Shown here: positions 50,304 to 62,263 of the stretch, piece by piece | How positions within the stretch are numbered: the stretch's first letter is position 1 | Layout: each line of letters opens with the position of its first letter | DNA from: Deltaproteobacteria bacterium | GTDB lineage: Bacteria; Myxococcota; Kuafuiibacteriia; Kuafuiibacteriales; Kuafuiibacteriaceae | Length of the DNA: 64,000 nucleotides | Direction of reading: 5' to 3' | Assembly: GCA_020632995.1 (NCBI GenBank) | Contig: JACKEN010000001.1 | Span: 248,001 to 312,000 of the forward strand | The notes under the pieces: generated by a model | Databases searched by the model: none | What the model was told of the DNA's origin: nothing | The model's input: the letters and a program-made list of their open reading frames with translations, nothing else | Position numbers and translations under genes: made by a program

Positions 50304-51050
50304 CTATGACGTGCGTTCGCGCCGGCCCAGGGCTTCCACCTTGAACACCTCGCGCTCCGGGTCGTAGGCGATGATCAGGGCCTCGTCGCCCCGCCTGAGG
50401 TCGTTCGCCTGCTCACACACCACGTGGACCTTCATCCAGCCGCCGTCCTCCTCGATCGTGGCCAGGCCGAAGCGCTGATCCACCGTCCCCGTCTCGATCC
50501 GGCACGTCCGGCCGACGAGGTCCTCTCGACTGCCGGCCTTGTGGGTCTCGAACAGCGGCGCGAGCGGCCGCGCGGTGATCCCGGTCAGCGGCATCGCCAC
50601 CACGAACGCCAGGACCGCGACCACCCCGGCCGACACTACCGGCGGCAGGACGCCGTCGAGGATCGGGGCGAGGTACGCCATCCCGAGGAAGCAGAACGCC
50701 CACGCGGCCAGGATCATGAGGCTCGCGATCACCGTGAAAGGCGCCTTGCGGAGCCCGATGAACGACGCGAGGCTCATGCCCTCGGTCAGCCCGTCGTGGG
50801 CGTGGCCCGCGGCCTCCGCCGCGCCGTCTCCCGCCGCGTCCGCGGCGCCGTCCAGCGCCCCGTCCGCCGCGCCATCCATCGCGCTGTCGAGGGCCCCGTC
50901 CAGCGCGCCGTCACCCGCGCCGTCGAAGTTGAACATGTCCATGTCCAGCGCGCCGACGATGACGAACACCCAGTAGATGAGCACCACGGCGAGGAGCGCG
51001 GTGTAGAACACGGTCGGGAACGCCATGATCTGATGAAGGAACTCGGTCAT
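50304..51050 (-). CDS. YqiJ-like membrane protein with OB-fold and acidic low-complexity loop
   Basis: A 248-residue protein: membrane helix (about 10-34), an Asp/Gly/Ala repeat loop (43-82), two or three further helices (about 95-160), and a C-terminal OB-like beta barrel (VGRTCRIETGTVDQRFGLATIEEDGGWMKVHVVCE ... DEALIIAYDPEREVFKVE), as in NfeD/YqiJ proteins. Such proteins typically pair with an SPFH protein, and here flotillin is directly downstream, 115 bases on. ATG 51050 follows CGGAAG. It diverges from the HEAT-repeat gene; the gap contains CTACAC repeated at 12-base spacing (51080 and 51092 regions), which might be a regulatory site. Confidence 0.8.
   Translation of the reverse strand: MTEFLHQIMAFPTVFYTALLAVVLIYWVFVIVGALDMDMFNFDGAGDGALDGALDSAMDGAADGALDGAADAAGDGAAEAAGHAHDGLTEGMSLASFIGLRKAPFTVIASLMILAAWAFCFLGMAYLAPILDGVLPPVVSAGVVAVLAFVVAMPLTGITARPLAPLFETHKAGSREDLVGRTCRIETGTVDQRFGLATIEEDGGWMKVHVVCEQANDLRRGDEALIIAYDPEREVFKVEALGRRERTS
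50805..50924 (-). repeat. In-frame low-complexity repeat encoding Asp-Gly-Ala units
   Basis: About 40 codons encode residues 43-82 of the YqiJ-like protein, built from DGA, DGAL and DGAA units. The DNA repeats GCGCCGTC/GCCGTCC-type words, so length variation between strains is likely. Confidence 0.7.
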
Positions 51051-51183
51051 CTTCCGGCTCTCCCGTATGAAAGGCACCGCTACACACCGGTCTACACGAT
51101 TCGGTCATGGGACCGTCGGCGCCGCGCGAAACCCCCCGCTTGTACTACCGCCCGGGGTTGTCGCAAACCGGGCGCGGCTTACT

Positions 51184-54100
51184 ATGGCGACGTTGAGCCG
51201 CGCCGCACGCACCGTCCTCCTGGTGGGCCACGATGAGGCCACCCGCGCCCGGCTCGAGGTCCGGGCCCGGCTCCGCGGGCTCGAGCCCGTGTCCTGCGTC
51301 ACGGGGGAGGCCGCCCTGACCCGGGCCGAGGCCGAACCGCCGTTCGCGGTCATCTCGGCCCTCGTGCTCCCCGGCGCCAGCGGCCTCGTCGTCCTGGCGG
51401 AGCTCGAGCGGCGCTGGCCGGGCACCCACACCGTCCTCCTCTCCGACATCCCGCCCGGGCCCTCACCCCAGGCCCGGGCGCGCCTCGCGGTCGACGCGAT
51501 CCTGGTCCGACGCGGGGCCTGGGAGCCGGCGGTGGTGCAGGCCGCCTTGCAGACGCCGGTGGTCGACGCCTCGCTCGACCCCGCGCTGGACTCGGGCGAC
51601 CCAGAGGCGGTGGCCGCCCTCGTTCGGGCCGCGGCCCTCGACGAGGCCGGGGAGGCCCTGGCCCTCACCCACCTCGCGGCCGCCGCGCCACCGCAGGTTG
51701 CCCTGCCGATCCTGGAGGAGGCCCTCAGCCTCTCGCCCCCCCGGCCGGCCCGCTTCGTGACCGCGCTCGACGTGGCGGCGGGCCTGGGGGAGGCCGGCCT
51801 GGAGGTGGTGATCCGGGTGGCGGAGGCGGCGGACGCGCCGCCGGAGGTCCGGGGCCGGGCGATGCGGCGGGTGGCGGCCACCGCGCCGCTCCCGTCCGTC
51901 CGGGCCTGCCTCGGGCCGCTCCTCTCCGATCCCAGGCTGGCCCTCGACGCGGCCGACGCCCTGATGGAGGCGGCCACCGCGGCGGGCCCGGAGGGGTTCG
52001 AGGTGCTCCGGGAGCTCTGCACCACCGACGCCACCCCGGAGTCGGTGCGGGTGGCCGCGCTGGGCCACCTCTTCGAGGCCTTCGGCCGGGCCGAGGTCGC
52101 CCCGGTCCTCTCCGCCCTGACCCGCGCCGCCCCGCCCGCGCTCAAGGCCGAGGCCTCACGCCTGCTCGCGCGGGCCGACGAGTTCAGCCTCGAGGCCCTG
52201 GTGGCGGCGGCCGAGGATCCCGCCCGGCCGGTGGCGGAGCGCAAGGCGGCGCTGGCCCGGGCCGCGGCGGACCTCCCGAAGGCGGAGGCCCTCGCCCTGT
52301 TGGAGCGGGCTCAGGTGGCGGAGGCGCCGGCCCTCGCCCTGGCCGGGTTCGAGCTGGCCGCGAGCCGGGCGGACACCGACTTCGAGGCGACCTTCACCCG
52401 CGCCGCGCGCGCGGGTGCGGGGGCGCTGCAAGCCGTCCTGCTCGGGATCATGAAGCTCGGGCCCCGCGGGGCGCCGGCGCTGGAGCGGCTGGTCTTTGCC
52501 CCGTGGGTGCCGCCGACGGTGCGGGGGCAGGCCCTGCGCCTGCTCGCCCTGCGCTTCCCGGCTCGGATCGCGGCGCCCAAGGTGCAACAGAGCCTGCAAG
52601 GTGAGGACGAGGTCCTCCACGACGCGGCGGTCCTCGCGGCGCTGCAGCTCGGCCGCACCGGGTGGGCCCTGCTGTACTCCACCCTGAGCTCGTCCGCCCC
52701 GCCCACGGCGCGGGCGGCGGCCCTCGCGGCCCTCGATCGCCACGCCCCGGCCGAGCTCGTGCAAGAAGCCTTGCGGCGCGCCTCCCGGGACCCCAACCCC
52801 GCGGTGCGCTGGGCCGCGGTGCGTGCCGCGGCCCGGCGGACGGGGGCGGAGGTGGCGCGGATGCTCCCGGCCCTCGCCCGGGCCGGGGATCCGAGCCTCT
52901 TCGAGGCGGCCCTCGACGGCGCCCGGGCCCTGGGGGAGGCGGGGTTCTCGGGCCTCGCCGCCCTCGCCACCCGCCCGGAGGTGCCGACGCCGACCCGGCG
53001 CCGGGCCCTGGCGGTGCTCGCGGCCGAGTTCACCCCCGACGAGGTCGCGCCGGTGCTCGCGGCCGCGCGCCTGAGCCCGTCCGAGGCCGCGCCGGCCGCC
53101 GCCCCTCGGGTGGCGCCCGGCCCCGCTCCGGTGGCCGCGGCCTGGGACACCTCCGCCCCCGCGCGCCCCGCGCTCCCGCGGGCGGAGGGGCTGGGGCCGA
53201 GGGTGGAGTCATGGGAGGTCGCGGACACCCGGCCCACGCCCCCGGCGACGGACGGTGCTCAGGAGGTGCCCGGGGCCGAAGGCCTCGGGGCAGCCGCGGC
53301 GGGTGGGCCGGCGCTCGCAGCGCATGGGCCAGGAGCTGGAGCCGATGCGCCTGGATCGACGGCTGGGGTGCGTGGGGCCGCGGCGCCAGGGCCGGCGGCC
53401 GGCGCGGATGCGGCCGGGGTGCTCGATCCTGCGGCCGCAGCGGCCGGGGGCGGTGCGCCCGCAGCGGCTGGGGCCGAGGGGGCTGGCCGGCCGATGCTCC
53501 CCGCCTCCGAGGCGCCGACCCAGCCCGCGGCGCCCGCAGGACAGCCTGCGCAGCGCTCAGGCCAGCTCGCAGCGCACCCGGCGCAAGCAGCCCAGCCTTC
53601 GCCAGGCTCCGACCAACGCGCAGCTCACCCTGCGCCAGCTCCGCACCCCACCGTGAGCGACCTGACACCCCCCGCCGCAGGCCAGCCTGCGCCGCCCCTC
53701 GCCGAGGGCACGACCTGGCTGCCGTCCGGGCGGGTGCGCCCCCCGTCGCCCCAGGGGGCGCGGCAGATCAGCCTGCGCCGGGCCTCCGAGGCCCTGACGT
53801 CGGCCCTGCGCCTGGGCCGGGACGGCTACCGTGGCCTCAGGACCCTGACCGAGTCGGGGCGCGTCCCCGTGCAGGTGCGGGTGCAGGCCCTCCGGCACCT
53901 CGCGGCCGACTTCGGCGATCGGGACGTGAGCCCGATCCTGGAGCGGGCGATGGCCTCCGACGTCCCCGGGCTCCAGAACGCCGCGCTGTCCGCGGTGATG
54001 CTGCGGCGGGACGCGGCCCTCGGGCCGCTGGTGACCCTGTCGACCCGGCCCGACGTCGAGGTGGCCACCCGGGTGCGGGCGGTGCGCTTCATGGCGTCAC

Positions 54101-54411
54101 GCTTCCCGAAGGCCGAGACCCGAGCCAGCCTCGAGGCTCTCCTCGAGGCCGGCGACCCCGACGTCCGGCGGGCCGCCCTCGAGGCGCTGTTCACCTCGAT
54201 GCGCTTCGTGCCGCCCGACCAGGTCGAGGCGGGGCTGGTGAACATCCTGAAGGAGCACCACGAGCTCGAGGTCCGCGTCTCCGCCGCGCGGGCCCTCGGG
54301 GCCTTCGGCGGCCACCAGGCGCAGTCTGCCTTGCGGTGGGCGGCGGGCTTCTCGGGCGACGGCGCGCTCAAGCAAGCGGCGCGGGAGGCGCTCGAGCGGC
54401 TCAAGGAATAG
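51184..54411 (+). CDS. HEAT-repeat protein with degenerate receiver domain
   Basis: A 1075-residue cytosolic protein. Residues about 8-115 align with a response-regulator receiver (RTVLLVGHDEATRARLEV ... FAVISALVLPGASGLVVLAELERRWPGTHTVLLSD). The acid-pocket pair is reduced to His-Asp, the phospho-acceptor Asp is Ala59, and the conserved Lys is Arg, so it cannot be phosphorylated in the usual way. Residues about 130-640 and 870-1075 are HEAT-like helical repeats, separated by a roughly 220-residue Ala/Pro/Gly/Gln linker. ATG 51184 is used; a promoter TTGTCG (51158) with TACTAT (51180) would instead favour TTG 51193. It diverges from the flotillin operon. It probably acts as a scaffold; no partner is known. 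Confidence 0.8.
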   Translation: MATLSRAARTVLLVGHDEATRARLEVRARLRGLEPVSCVTGEAALTRAEAEPPFAVISALVLPGASGLVVLAELERRWPGTHTVLLSDIPPGPSPQARARLAVDAILVRRGAWEPAVVQAALQTPVVDASLDPALDSGDPEAVAALVRAAALDEAGEALALTHLAAAAPPQVALPILEEALSLSPPRPARFVTALDVAAGLGEAGLEVVIRVAEAADAPPEVRGRAMRRVAATAPLPSVRACLGPLLSDPRLALDAADALMEAATAAGPEGFEVLRELCTTDATPESVRVAALGHLFEAFGRAEVAPVLSALTRAAPPALKAEASRLLARADEFSLEALVAAAEDPARPVAERKAALARAAADLPKAEALALLERAQVAEAPALALAGFELAASRADTDFEATFTRAARAGAGALQAVLLGIMKLGPRGAPALERLVFAPWVPPTVRGQALRLLALRFPARIAAPKVQQSLQGEDEVLHDAAVLAALQLGRTGWALLYSTLSSSAPPTARAAALAALDRHAPAELVQEALRRASRDPNPAVRWAAVRAAARRTGAEVARMLPALARAGDPSLFEAALDGARALGEAGFSGLAALATRPEVPTPTRRRALAVLAAEFTPDEVAPVLAAARLSPSEAAPAAAPRVAPGPAPVAAAWDTSAPARPALPRAEGLGPRVESWEVADTRPTPPATDGAQEVPGAEGLGAAAAGGPALAAHGPGAGADAPGSTAGVRGAAAPGPAAGADAAGVLDPAAAAAGGGAPAAAGAEGAGRPMLPASEAPTQPAAPAGQPAQRSGQLAAHPAQAAQPSPGSDQRAAHPAPAPHPTVSDLTPPAAGQPAPPLAEGTTWLPSGRVRPPSPQGARQISLRRASEALTSALRLGRDGYRGLRTLTESGRVPVQVRVQALRHLAADFGDRDVSPILERAMASDVPGLQNAALSAVMLRRDAALGPLVTLSTRPDVEVATRVRAVRFMASRFPKAETRASLEALLEAGDPDVRRAALEALFTSMRFVPPDQVEAGLVNILKEHHELEVRVSAARALGAFGGHQAQSALRWAAGFSGDGALKQAAREALERLKE

Positions 54412-54418
54412 CGGGAAG

Positions 54419-54895
54419 CTATTGGCTGGAGCCGTCGCCGCGCACGTCCTCGCAGCCCGCGGGCAACCACACGCTGGTGTGCATCAGGGTCGCGTAGGTG
54501 GTGCAGCGCTGGGCGACGGCCACGTCGGGCTCCGGGTAGGAGGTGCCGTCGGAGCGCTTGGTGGTGGGCGGGTCGTAGTAGTAGGCGGCCGCGTGGACCT
54601 CCGGGCACTCATCGAAGGCGGTGGTGATCCGCACCTCGAGGGGCCCGGAGCTCGGCAGCTGGGTGCAGATGCTCGTGGTCGCGTCGGCGCCCGCGTACTG
54701 GATCTCGGTCCGGACCCCGCGCACCTGCAGGTACACGTCCTTCGGCGCGACGATGCCCCCGGCGTCGTCCACCAGGTAGACCGAGACCGTGCCGTCCTCG
54801 GCCACGTCGATGGAGACGAGGCCGGAGGGCACACCCCCGCATGCGCTCAGGGCGACCCCCGCGGCCAGGAGCCACGCCGTCGACCAGATCCTCAT
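54419..54895 (-). CDS. Small lipoprotein of unknown function
   Basis: A 158-residue lipoprotein (lipobox ALSAC). The mature part is one beta-rich domain with four cysteines that could pair (SICTQLP, FDECPEV, QRCTTY, AGCEDV). The strand pattern SIDVAEDGTVSVYLVDDAGGIVAPKDVYLQVRG is Ig-like in look. No family was recognised. It converges with the HEAT gene, seven bases apart, and sits 51 bases after the calpain-like gene on the same strand. Confidence 0.72.
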   Translation of the reverse strand: MRIWSTAWLLAAGVALSACGGVPSGLVSIDVAEDGTVSVYLVDDAGGIVAPKDVYLQVRGVRTEIQYAGADATTSICTQLPSSGPLEVRITTAFDECPEVHAAAYYYDPPTTKRSDGTSYPEPDVAVAQRCTTYATLMHTSVWLPAGCEDVRGDGSSQ

Positions 54896-54946
54896 GCGGT
54901 TAAGGGGTCGGCGGTCCGGGGCGCGATTTGAGTCACGTGGTGGCGA

Positions 54947-55999
54947 TCAGCCCCCGCTGACGTACAGGTCGCCGAAGTTCGCCTGGAAGTCCTCCAGGGT
55001 CATCTCGTGGGTCACGTCACCGACCCCGCGCGCCCCGTCGTTCACGCCCCAGGGGTTGTAGACCTGGACGTAGCGCTGGCCGTCGCGCTCGTAGGCGTCC
55101 AGCACCGCGTAGGCGTGGTTGTCGTGCAGGGGCTCCGCCGTGCCGGTGTCGTGGGTGGACGCCACCATCGGGTGGTCGCCGTCGATCCCGCCGCGCAGCG
55201 CGGTCCAGGTGTCGTCGACGTCGCCAGTGGGGGTGATGGCGGTGCGGGTGCTCGGCTGGCCGGTGAGGGACTCCAGCGCCCGGCCTGGGTTGCCACCGTC
55301 GAGGTTCTCGTACGAGTTGCCCTCCTGCTGCGCGTAGGCCTTCTCGACCAGGGCGGGCCACAGGGTGTCGCTCTGCCCGTTCGGGGTGGGGTCCGCGTAG
55401 CCGGCGTCCGGGAAGGTCGGTTGCACGCGCTGGGTCTCGTCGCCCAGGCGCACGTCGAAGCTGCCGTCCTCGTTCTCGCTGATGCGGTCCTGGATGTACT
55501 CGGGGTCGGTGTGGGCCACCGCGGCCGACGCTGCCATGAGCCAGCAGTCTCCCAGATCGCCCTGATCCACGTCACCGATCTCCGGCGGGACCTCGTTGCC
55601 CTCGGCGTCGGTGCGGAACGCGTCGCCCTCCACCCGGGTGTAGCCGCCGCCCACGTCGTCGTCGTCGAGCGCGGGGTCCTTGCCGGTGCCGCCGCCGCTC
55701 AGGGCGGGGTCCTTGCCGGTGCCGCCGGTGGCGGTGCCGGGCTCGTCCGCGCGCGCCTCCGCCCGCTGCCGCAGCTGCGTGGCGAGGGGGTTCGCGGCGG
55801 CGAGGGTGCGGCCGTCTTGGGCGGTCTGCGGCGTGGCCCGCGACGCTGGCGCTTCGGGGGTGGTGGTCGTGGTGTCGGTGGTCGGGTTCGTGGCCGCGCT
55901 CGGGTTCGCCTCCTGGCTCTTCGCGGGGCCGGCGTCGCTGGTGGCGACGGGTGAGTGGTGGGTTGTGGTCGTCCTGGACCTGATCGAGGTGTCGAGCAT
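54947..55999 (-). CDS. Calpain-family cysteine protease
   Basis: A 350-residue protein. Residues 1-110 are disordered, rich in Thr, Ala and Pro, and contain GTGKDPAL twice. Residues about 115-350 are a papain-fold calpain catalytic domain: IGDVDQGDLGDCWLMAA with nucleophile Cys152, LHDNHAYAVLDAY with His295, and VYNPWG with Asn315, all three catalytic residues present. The calcium-dependent C2-like domains of animal calpains are absent. No signal peptide is seen, so it is either cytosolic or exported by a non-Sec route; the disordered N-terminus would suit an effector. The upstream 140 bases are markedly AT-richer than the window. Substrate unknown. Confidence 0.87.
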   Translation of the reverse strand: MLDTSIRSRTTTTHHSPVATSDAGPAKSQEANPSAATNPTTDTTTTTPEAPASRATPQTAQDGRTLAAANPLATQLRQRAEARADEPGTATGGTGKDPALSGGGTGKDPALDDDDVGGGYTRVEGDAFRTDAEGNEVPPEIGDVDQGDLGDCWLMAASAAVAHTDPEYIQDRISENEDGSFDVRLGDETQRVQPTFPDAGYADPTPNGQSDTLWPALVEKAYAQQEGNSYENLDGGNPGRALESLTGQPSTRTAITPTGDVDDTWTALRGGIDGDHPMVASTHDTGTAEPLHDNHAYAVLDAYERDGQRYVQVYNPWGVNDGARGVGDVTHEMTLEDFQANFGDLYVSGG

Positions 56000-56142
56000 C
56001 TCAGAGCCCTTATCGGGGCGAGGGCTCGGGAAATTGCTAGAAATATCGGGTAGTTATTTTGCCTTCAGTGGATACCGTGGTCCGCTGAAGGAGGCTGAAG
56101 GGCGCTGAACACGTACAGCGGCGATGCAGTTTGTGTTGCAGA

Positions 56143-58542
56143 TCACGGACCCGAGATGAGCTGGTAGGTGTTGCCCGGCACGCTGCCCGCGTCGCGGTAG
56201 AGCTCGACCTGCAGGACGTGGGTGCCGCTCTGGGTGGCGGTGTAGTTGATGTTCTCGTCGTCGGTGGTCGAGAGCGAGGTCGCGACCTGGGTGCCCGCGG
56301 GATCGAAGAGGCGCAGGTCGATGTCACCCTCGGCGTGGGAGAAGAGGGCCTGCAAGCTGGCTTGCTGACCCGCGGTGAGGTTCAGGGCGTAGAAGTCGTC
56401 GTCGGCCTCGCACGCGGTGAGGCCGGAGTGGGTGCCGGCGGGGAGGGTGGCCGCCGCGGCGGCGGAGTCGTTGGGCTCGAAGGCGTCTGCGGTGCAGGTG
56501 GCGGCGCCCGCCACCTGGAAGTTGAGGGCGTAGGCGTTGCCGGGGGTGGCGCCGCTGTCCGAGTAGAGGAACACGCGCAGGGTGTGGGGGCCGGTGGTGG
56601 CCGCGGTGTACGAGAAGCTCTCGTTGTCGGTGGAGGTCGCGCTGCTCGCCACGGTGGTACCGCTGGGGTTGAGGAGCTGCACGTCGATGTCGCCCTCGGC
56701 GTCGCTGAAGGACACGTTGACGGTGACGTCGTCGCCCGCGGTGAGGTCGTACCGGTAGTAGTCGTCGTCCCCCGAGCACACCGTGAGGCTCGACTGGTTG
56801 CCCGGGGTCATGGGCCGGGCCGCGCTCGCGCTGTCGTTCTCCTCGAGCGCGTCGGCGGTGCAGGTGGCGGCCGGGGCTCGGGTGACGGTGACGTTCATGC
56901 CGTACGGGTTGCCGGGGACGCTCCCGGACTCCGCGGCGAGCACCACGCGGATGGTGAAGAAGCCGAAGTTGCGCGCGGTGTAGCTGACCGACTCGTTGTC
57001 GGTGGTGGAGTCGCCGGTGGCGAGCGGGATGCCCAACAGGCCCAGGATCTGGACGTCGATGTCGCCCTCGGCGTGAGAGAAGGTCAGGTCCACCCGGAGG
57101 GTGTCGCCGCCCTGCAGGATGACGTCGTAGAAGTCCTCGTCGCCCACGCAGACGTTGAGGTTGGCCGCGTTGCCGGGGCCGATGAGGGCGGCGTCGCCGT
57201 CGGTGTCGTTGTCCTCGAAGGCGTCGTCGGGGCAGGGCGCGACCTGGGCCCGGATGTCGAGGGTGTAGGTGTTGCCGGGGGTCGGGCCGGTGTCGCGGGT
57301 GAGCATCACGTGCACCACGTGCACCCCGGGCGCGGTGGCCTGGTAGGTGAACGTCTCGGTCCCGGTGGTGCCGAGCGAGCTCGCCACGAGCTGCCCGCTC
57401 GGGCTGTAGAGCTCGAGGTCCAGGTTGCCCTCGCCGTGCACGAACGAGAGGGTCACGGTGACGCTGTCTCCCTGCCCGAGGGACACCGAGAAGTAGTCGT
57501 CGTCGCCAGGGCAGAGCGTCAACCCAGACTGCGCGCCGCCGTTGATCTGGGCCGGCGTCTGCCGGGTGTCGTTCGGCTCGAAGCGGTCCGCGGTGCAGGT
57601 CGCGTTGCCCTCGCAGTGCCCGGTGGTGGCGTTGCAGGTCTCGGGCGCGGTGCACCCGGTGGTGCCGCAGCCCGCCTCGCACGCCCCGGAGAACAGGTTG
57701 CAGACGGTGGTGGGTACGTTGCAGTCGTCGTCCGAGATGCACACCGGCCCACCGGCCCGGCAGCGGCCGGTGCTCGGGTTGCACTCCTGGCCGCCTGGGC
57801 ACTGTACGCCGCCCACCTGCCCGCAGCCGGGAATGCACTGGCCGGACTCGCACACCGTCATCGGCGGGGTGCAGTCGGGGTCGCTGGTGCAGGGGCCCTC
57901 GATGGTGACGCAGCGGCCGCGCGCGGTGTCGCAGACCGCGTCCTCGTCGCACACCTGGCCGCCGGGCTGAGCGCAACCCAGGCTGCACGACCCCTCGAGG
58001 CAGATGGTGAGGGGCGGGTTGCACTCGGTGTCGAGGGTGCAGCCGTTGGGGTCCTCCGGCTTCTCGGGGTCCACGCACACGTTCTCGCGGCAGACGTCGG
58101 TCCCAGTGCAGTGCTCGTCGGCGAGGCAGGCGACGCAGGCGTTCTGGACCGTCTCGCAGTAGGTGCCGCTGGGGCAGCTGCCGCCCTCGCCGCAGGAACG
58201 TGGGGCGTCGATGCACACCCCGGTTGTGGTGTTGCAGCGCTGCTGGGCCGGGCACTGCTCGTCCGCCTGGCAGGACACCACCCGGTTCACCGCGCACTTG
58301 TGGGAGTCGAGGTCGCAGTACTCCCCGAGGGGGCAGTCCGCGTTGTCGTTGCAGCCGCTCGCGGCGCCGCCGACGCAGGCGCCGCCCACGCAGACGAAGC
58401 CGTCCTCGCAGTCCCGGTTGGAGGCGCAGCCCTCGCTCGCGCTGGGGCCGGATCCCGAGCAGCCCGCGAGGGCCAGCAGGGCGAGCAGGGCGGCGCCGGC
58501 CCAGGGGTGAAGGGCCTCGAGAGACGTGGGACGTCGCGTCAC
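56143..58542 (-). CDS. Lipoprotein with Cys-rich modules and four PPC domains
   Basis: A 799-residue lipoprotein (GTG start, lipobox LALAGC). Residues about 25-330 hold ten or so short disulphide modules of the form CxxDxxCxxGxxC, the same kind seen in the lipoproteins at 16520 and 21855. Four tandem PPC (bacterial pre-peptidase C-terminal) domains follow, each opening with a CTADxFExND-like motif, then GDDDYY/F, and ending in GNxYxLxx. PPC domains usually trail a secreted protease; none is attached here, so this is likely a surface adhesion or binding protein. GTG 58542 begins just before the signal peptide; the longer frame upstream has no signal character. Confidence 0.85.
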   Translation of the reverse strand: MTRRPTSLEALHPWAGAALLALLALAGCSGSGPSASEGCASNRDCEDGFVCVGGACVGGAASGCNDNADCPLGEYCDLDSHKCAVNRVVSCQADEQCPAQQRCNTTTGVCIDAPRSCGEGGSCPSGTYCETVQNACVACLADEHCTGTDVCRENVCVDPEKPEDPNGCTLDTECNPPLTICLEGSCSLGCAQPGGQVCDEDAVCDTARGRCVTIEGPCTSDPDCTPPMTVCESGQCIPGCGQVGGVQCPGGQECNPSTGRCRAGGPVCISDDDCNVPTTVCNLFSGACEAGCGTTGCTAPETCNATTGHCEGNATCTADRFEPNDTRQTPAQINGGAQSGLTLCPGDDDYFSVSLGQGDSVTVTLSFVHGEGNLDLELYSPSGQLVASSLGTTGTETFTYQATAPGVHVVHVMLTRDTGPTPGNTYTLDIRAQVAPCPDDAFEDNDTDGDAALIGPGNAANLNVCVGDEDFYDVILQGGDTLRVDLTFSHAEGDIDVQILGLLGIPLATGDSTTDNESVSYTARNFGFFTIRVVLAAESGSVPGNPYGMNVTVTRAPAATCTADALEENDSASAARPMTPGNQSSLTVCSGDDDYYRYDLTAGDDVTVNVSFSDAEGDIDVQLLNPSGTTVASSATSTDNESFSYTAATTGPHTLRVFLYSDSGATPGNAYALNFQVAGAATCTADAFEPNDSAAAAATLPAGTHSGLTACEADDDFYALNLTAGQQASLQALFSHAEGDIDLRLFDPAGTQVATSLSTTDDENINYTATQSGTHVLQVELYRDAGSVPGNTYQLISGP

Positions 58543-58673
58543 GGGTGCATTGTGGGATTCGGGTAATCCGCGGGACCATCGGTCAGACGACGCGGCGCCC
58601 CCTGGCGGAGTGGGCTTCACCCGACCTCCGGTCGGGCAAGCGAGCTTGCGGCGCCATGTCGCGCGGGCTTCCC

Positions 58674-58702
58674 TTGATGCCAGAGGGAGGGGCGTGTACC
58701 AC
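58674..58702 (+). promoter_or_regulatory. Promoter of the WD40 kinase gene
   Basis: TTGATG (58674-58679), 17 bases, TACCAC (58697-58702), eleven bases before ATG 58714. Confidence 0.5.
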
Positions 58703-58713
58703 CGTGGCCCAGG

Positions 58714-62175
<3,462 letters not shown>

Positions 62176-62263
62176 CCCTCGGGGTCTATCGTAAACCCTC
62201 GGGATCGCTTGACTCCGAGCCAGGTTCTGGATCCCCAGGCCGGGGCGTGCCAAGCCAGTCCTG

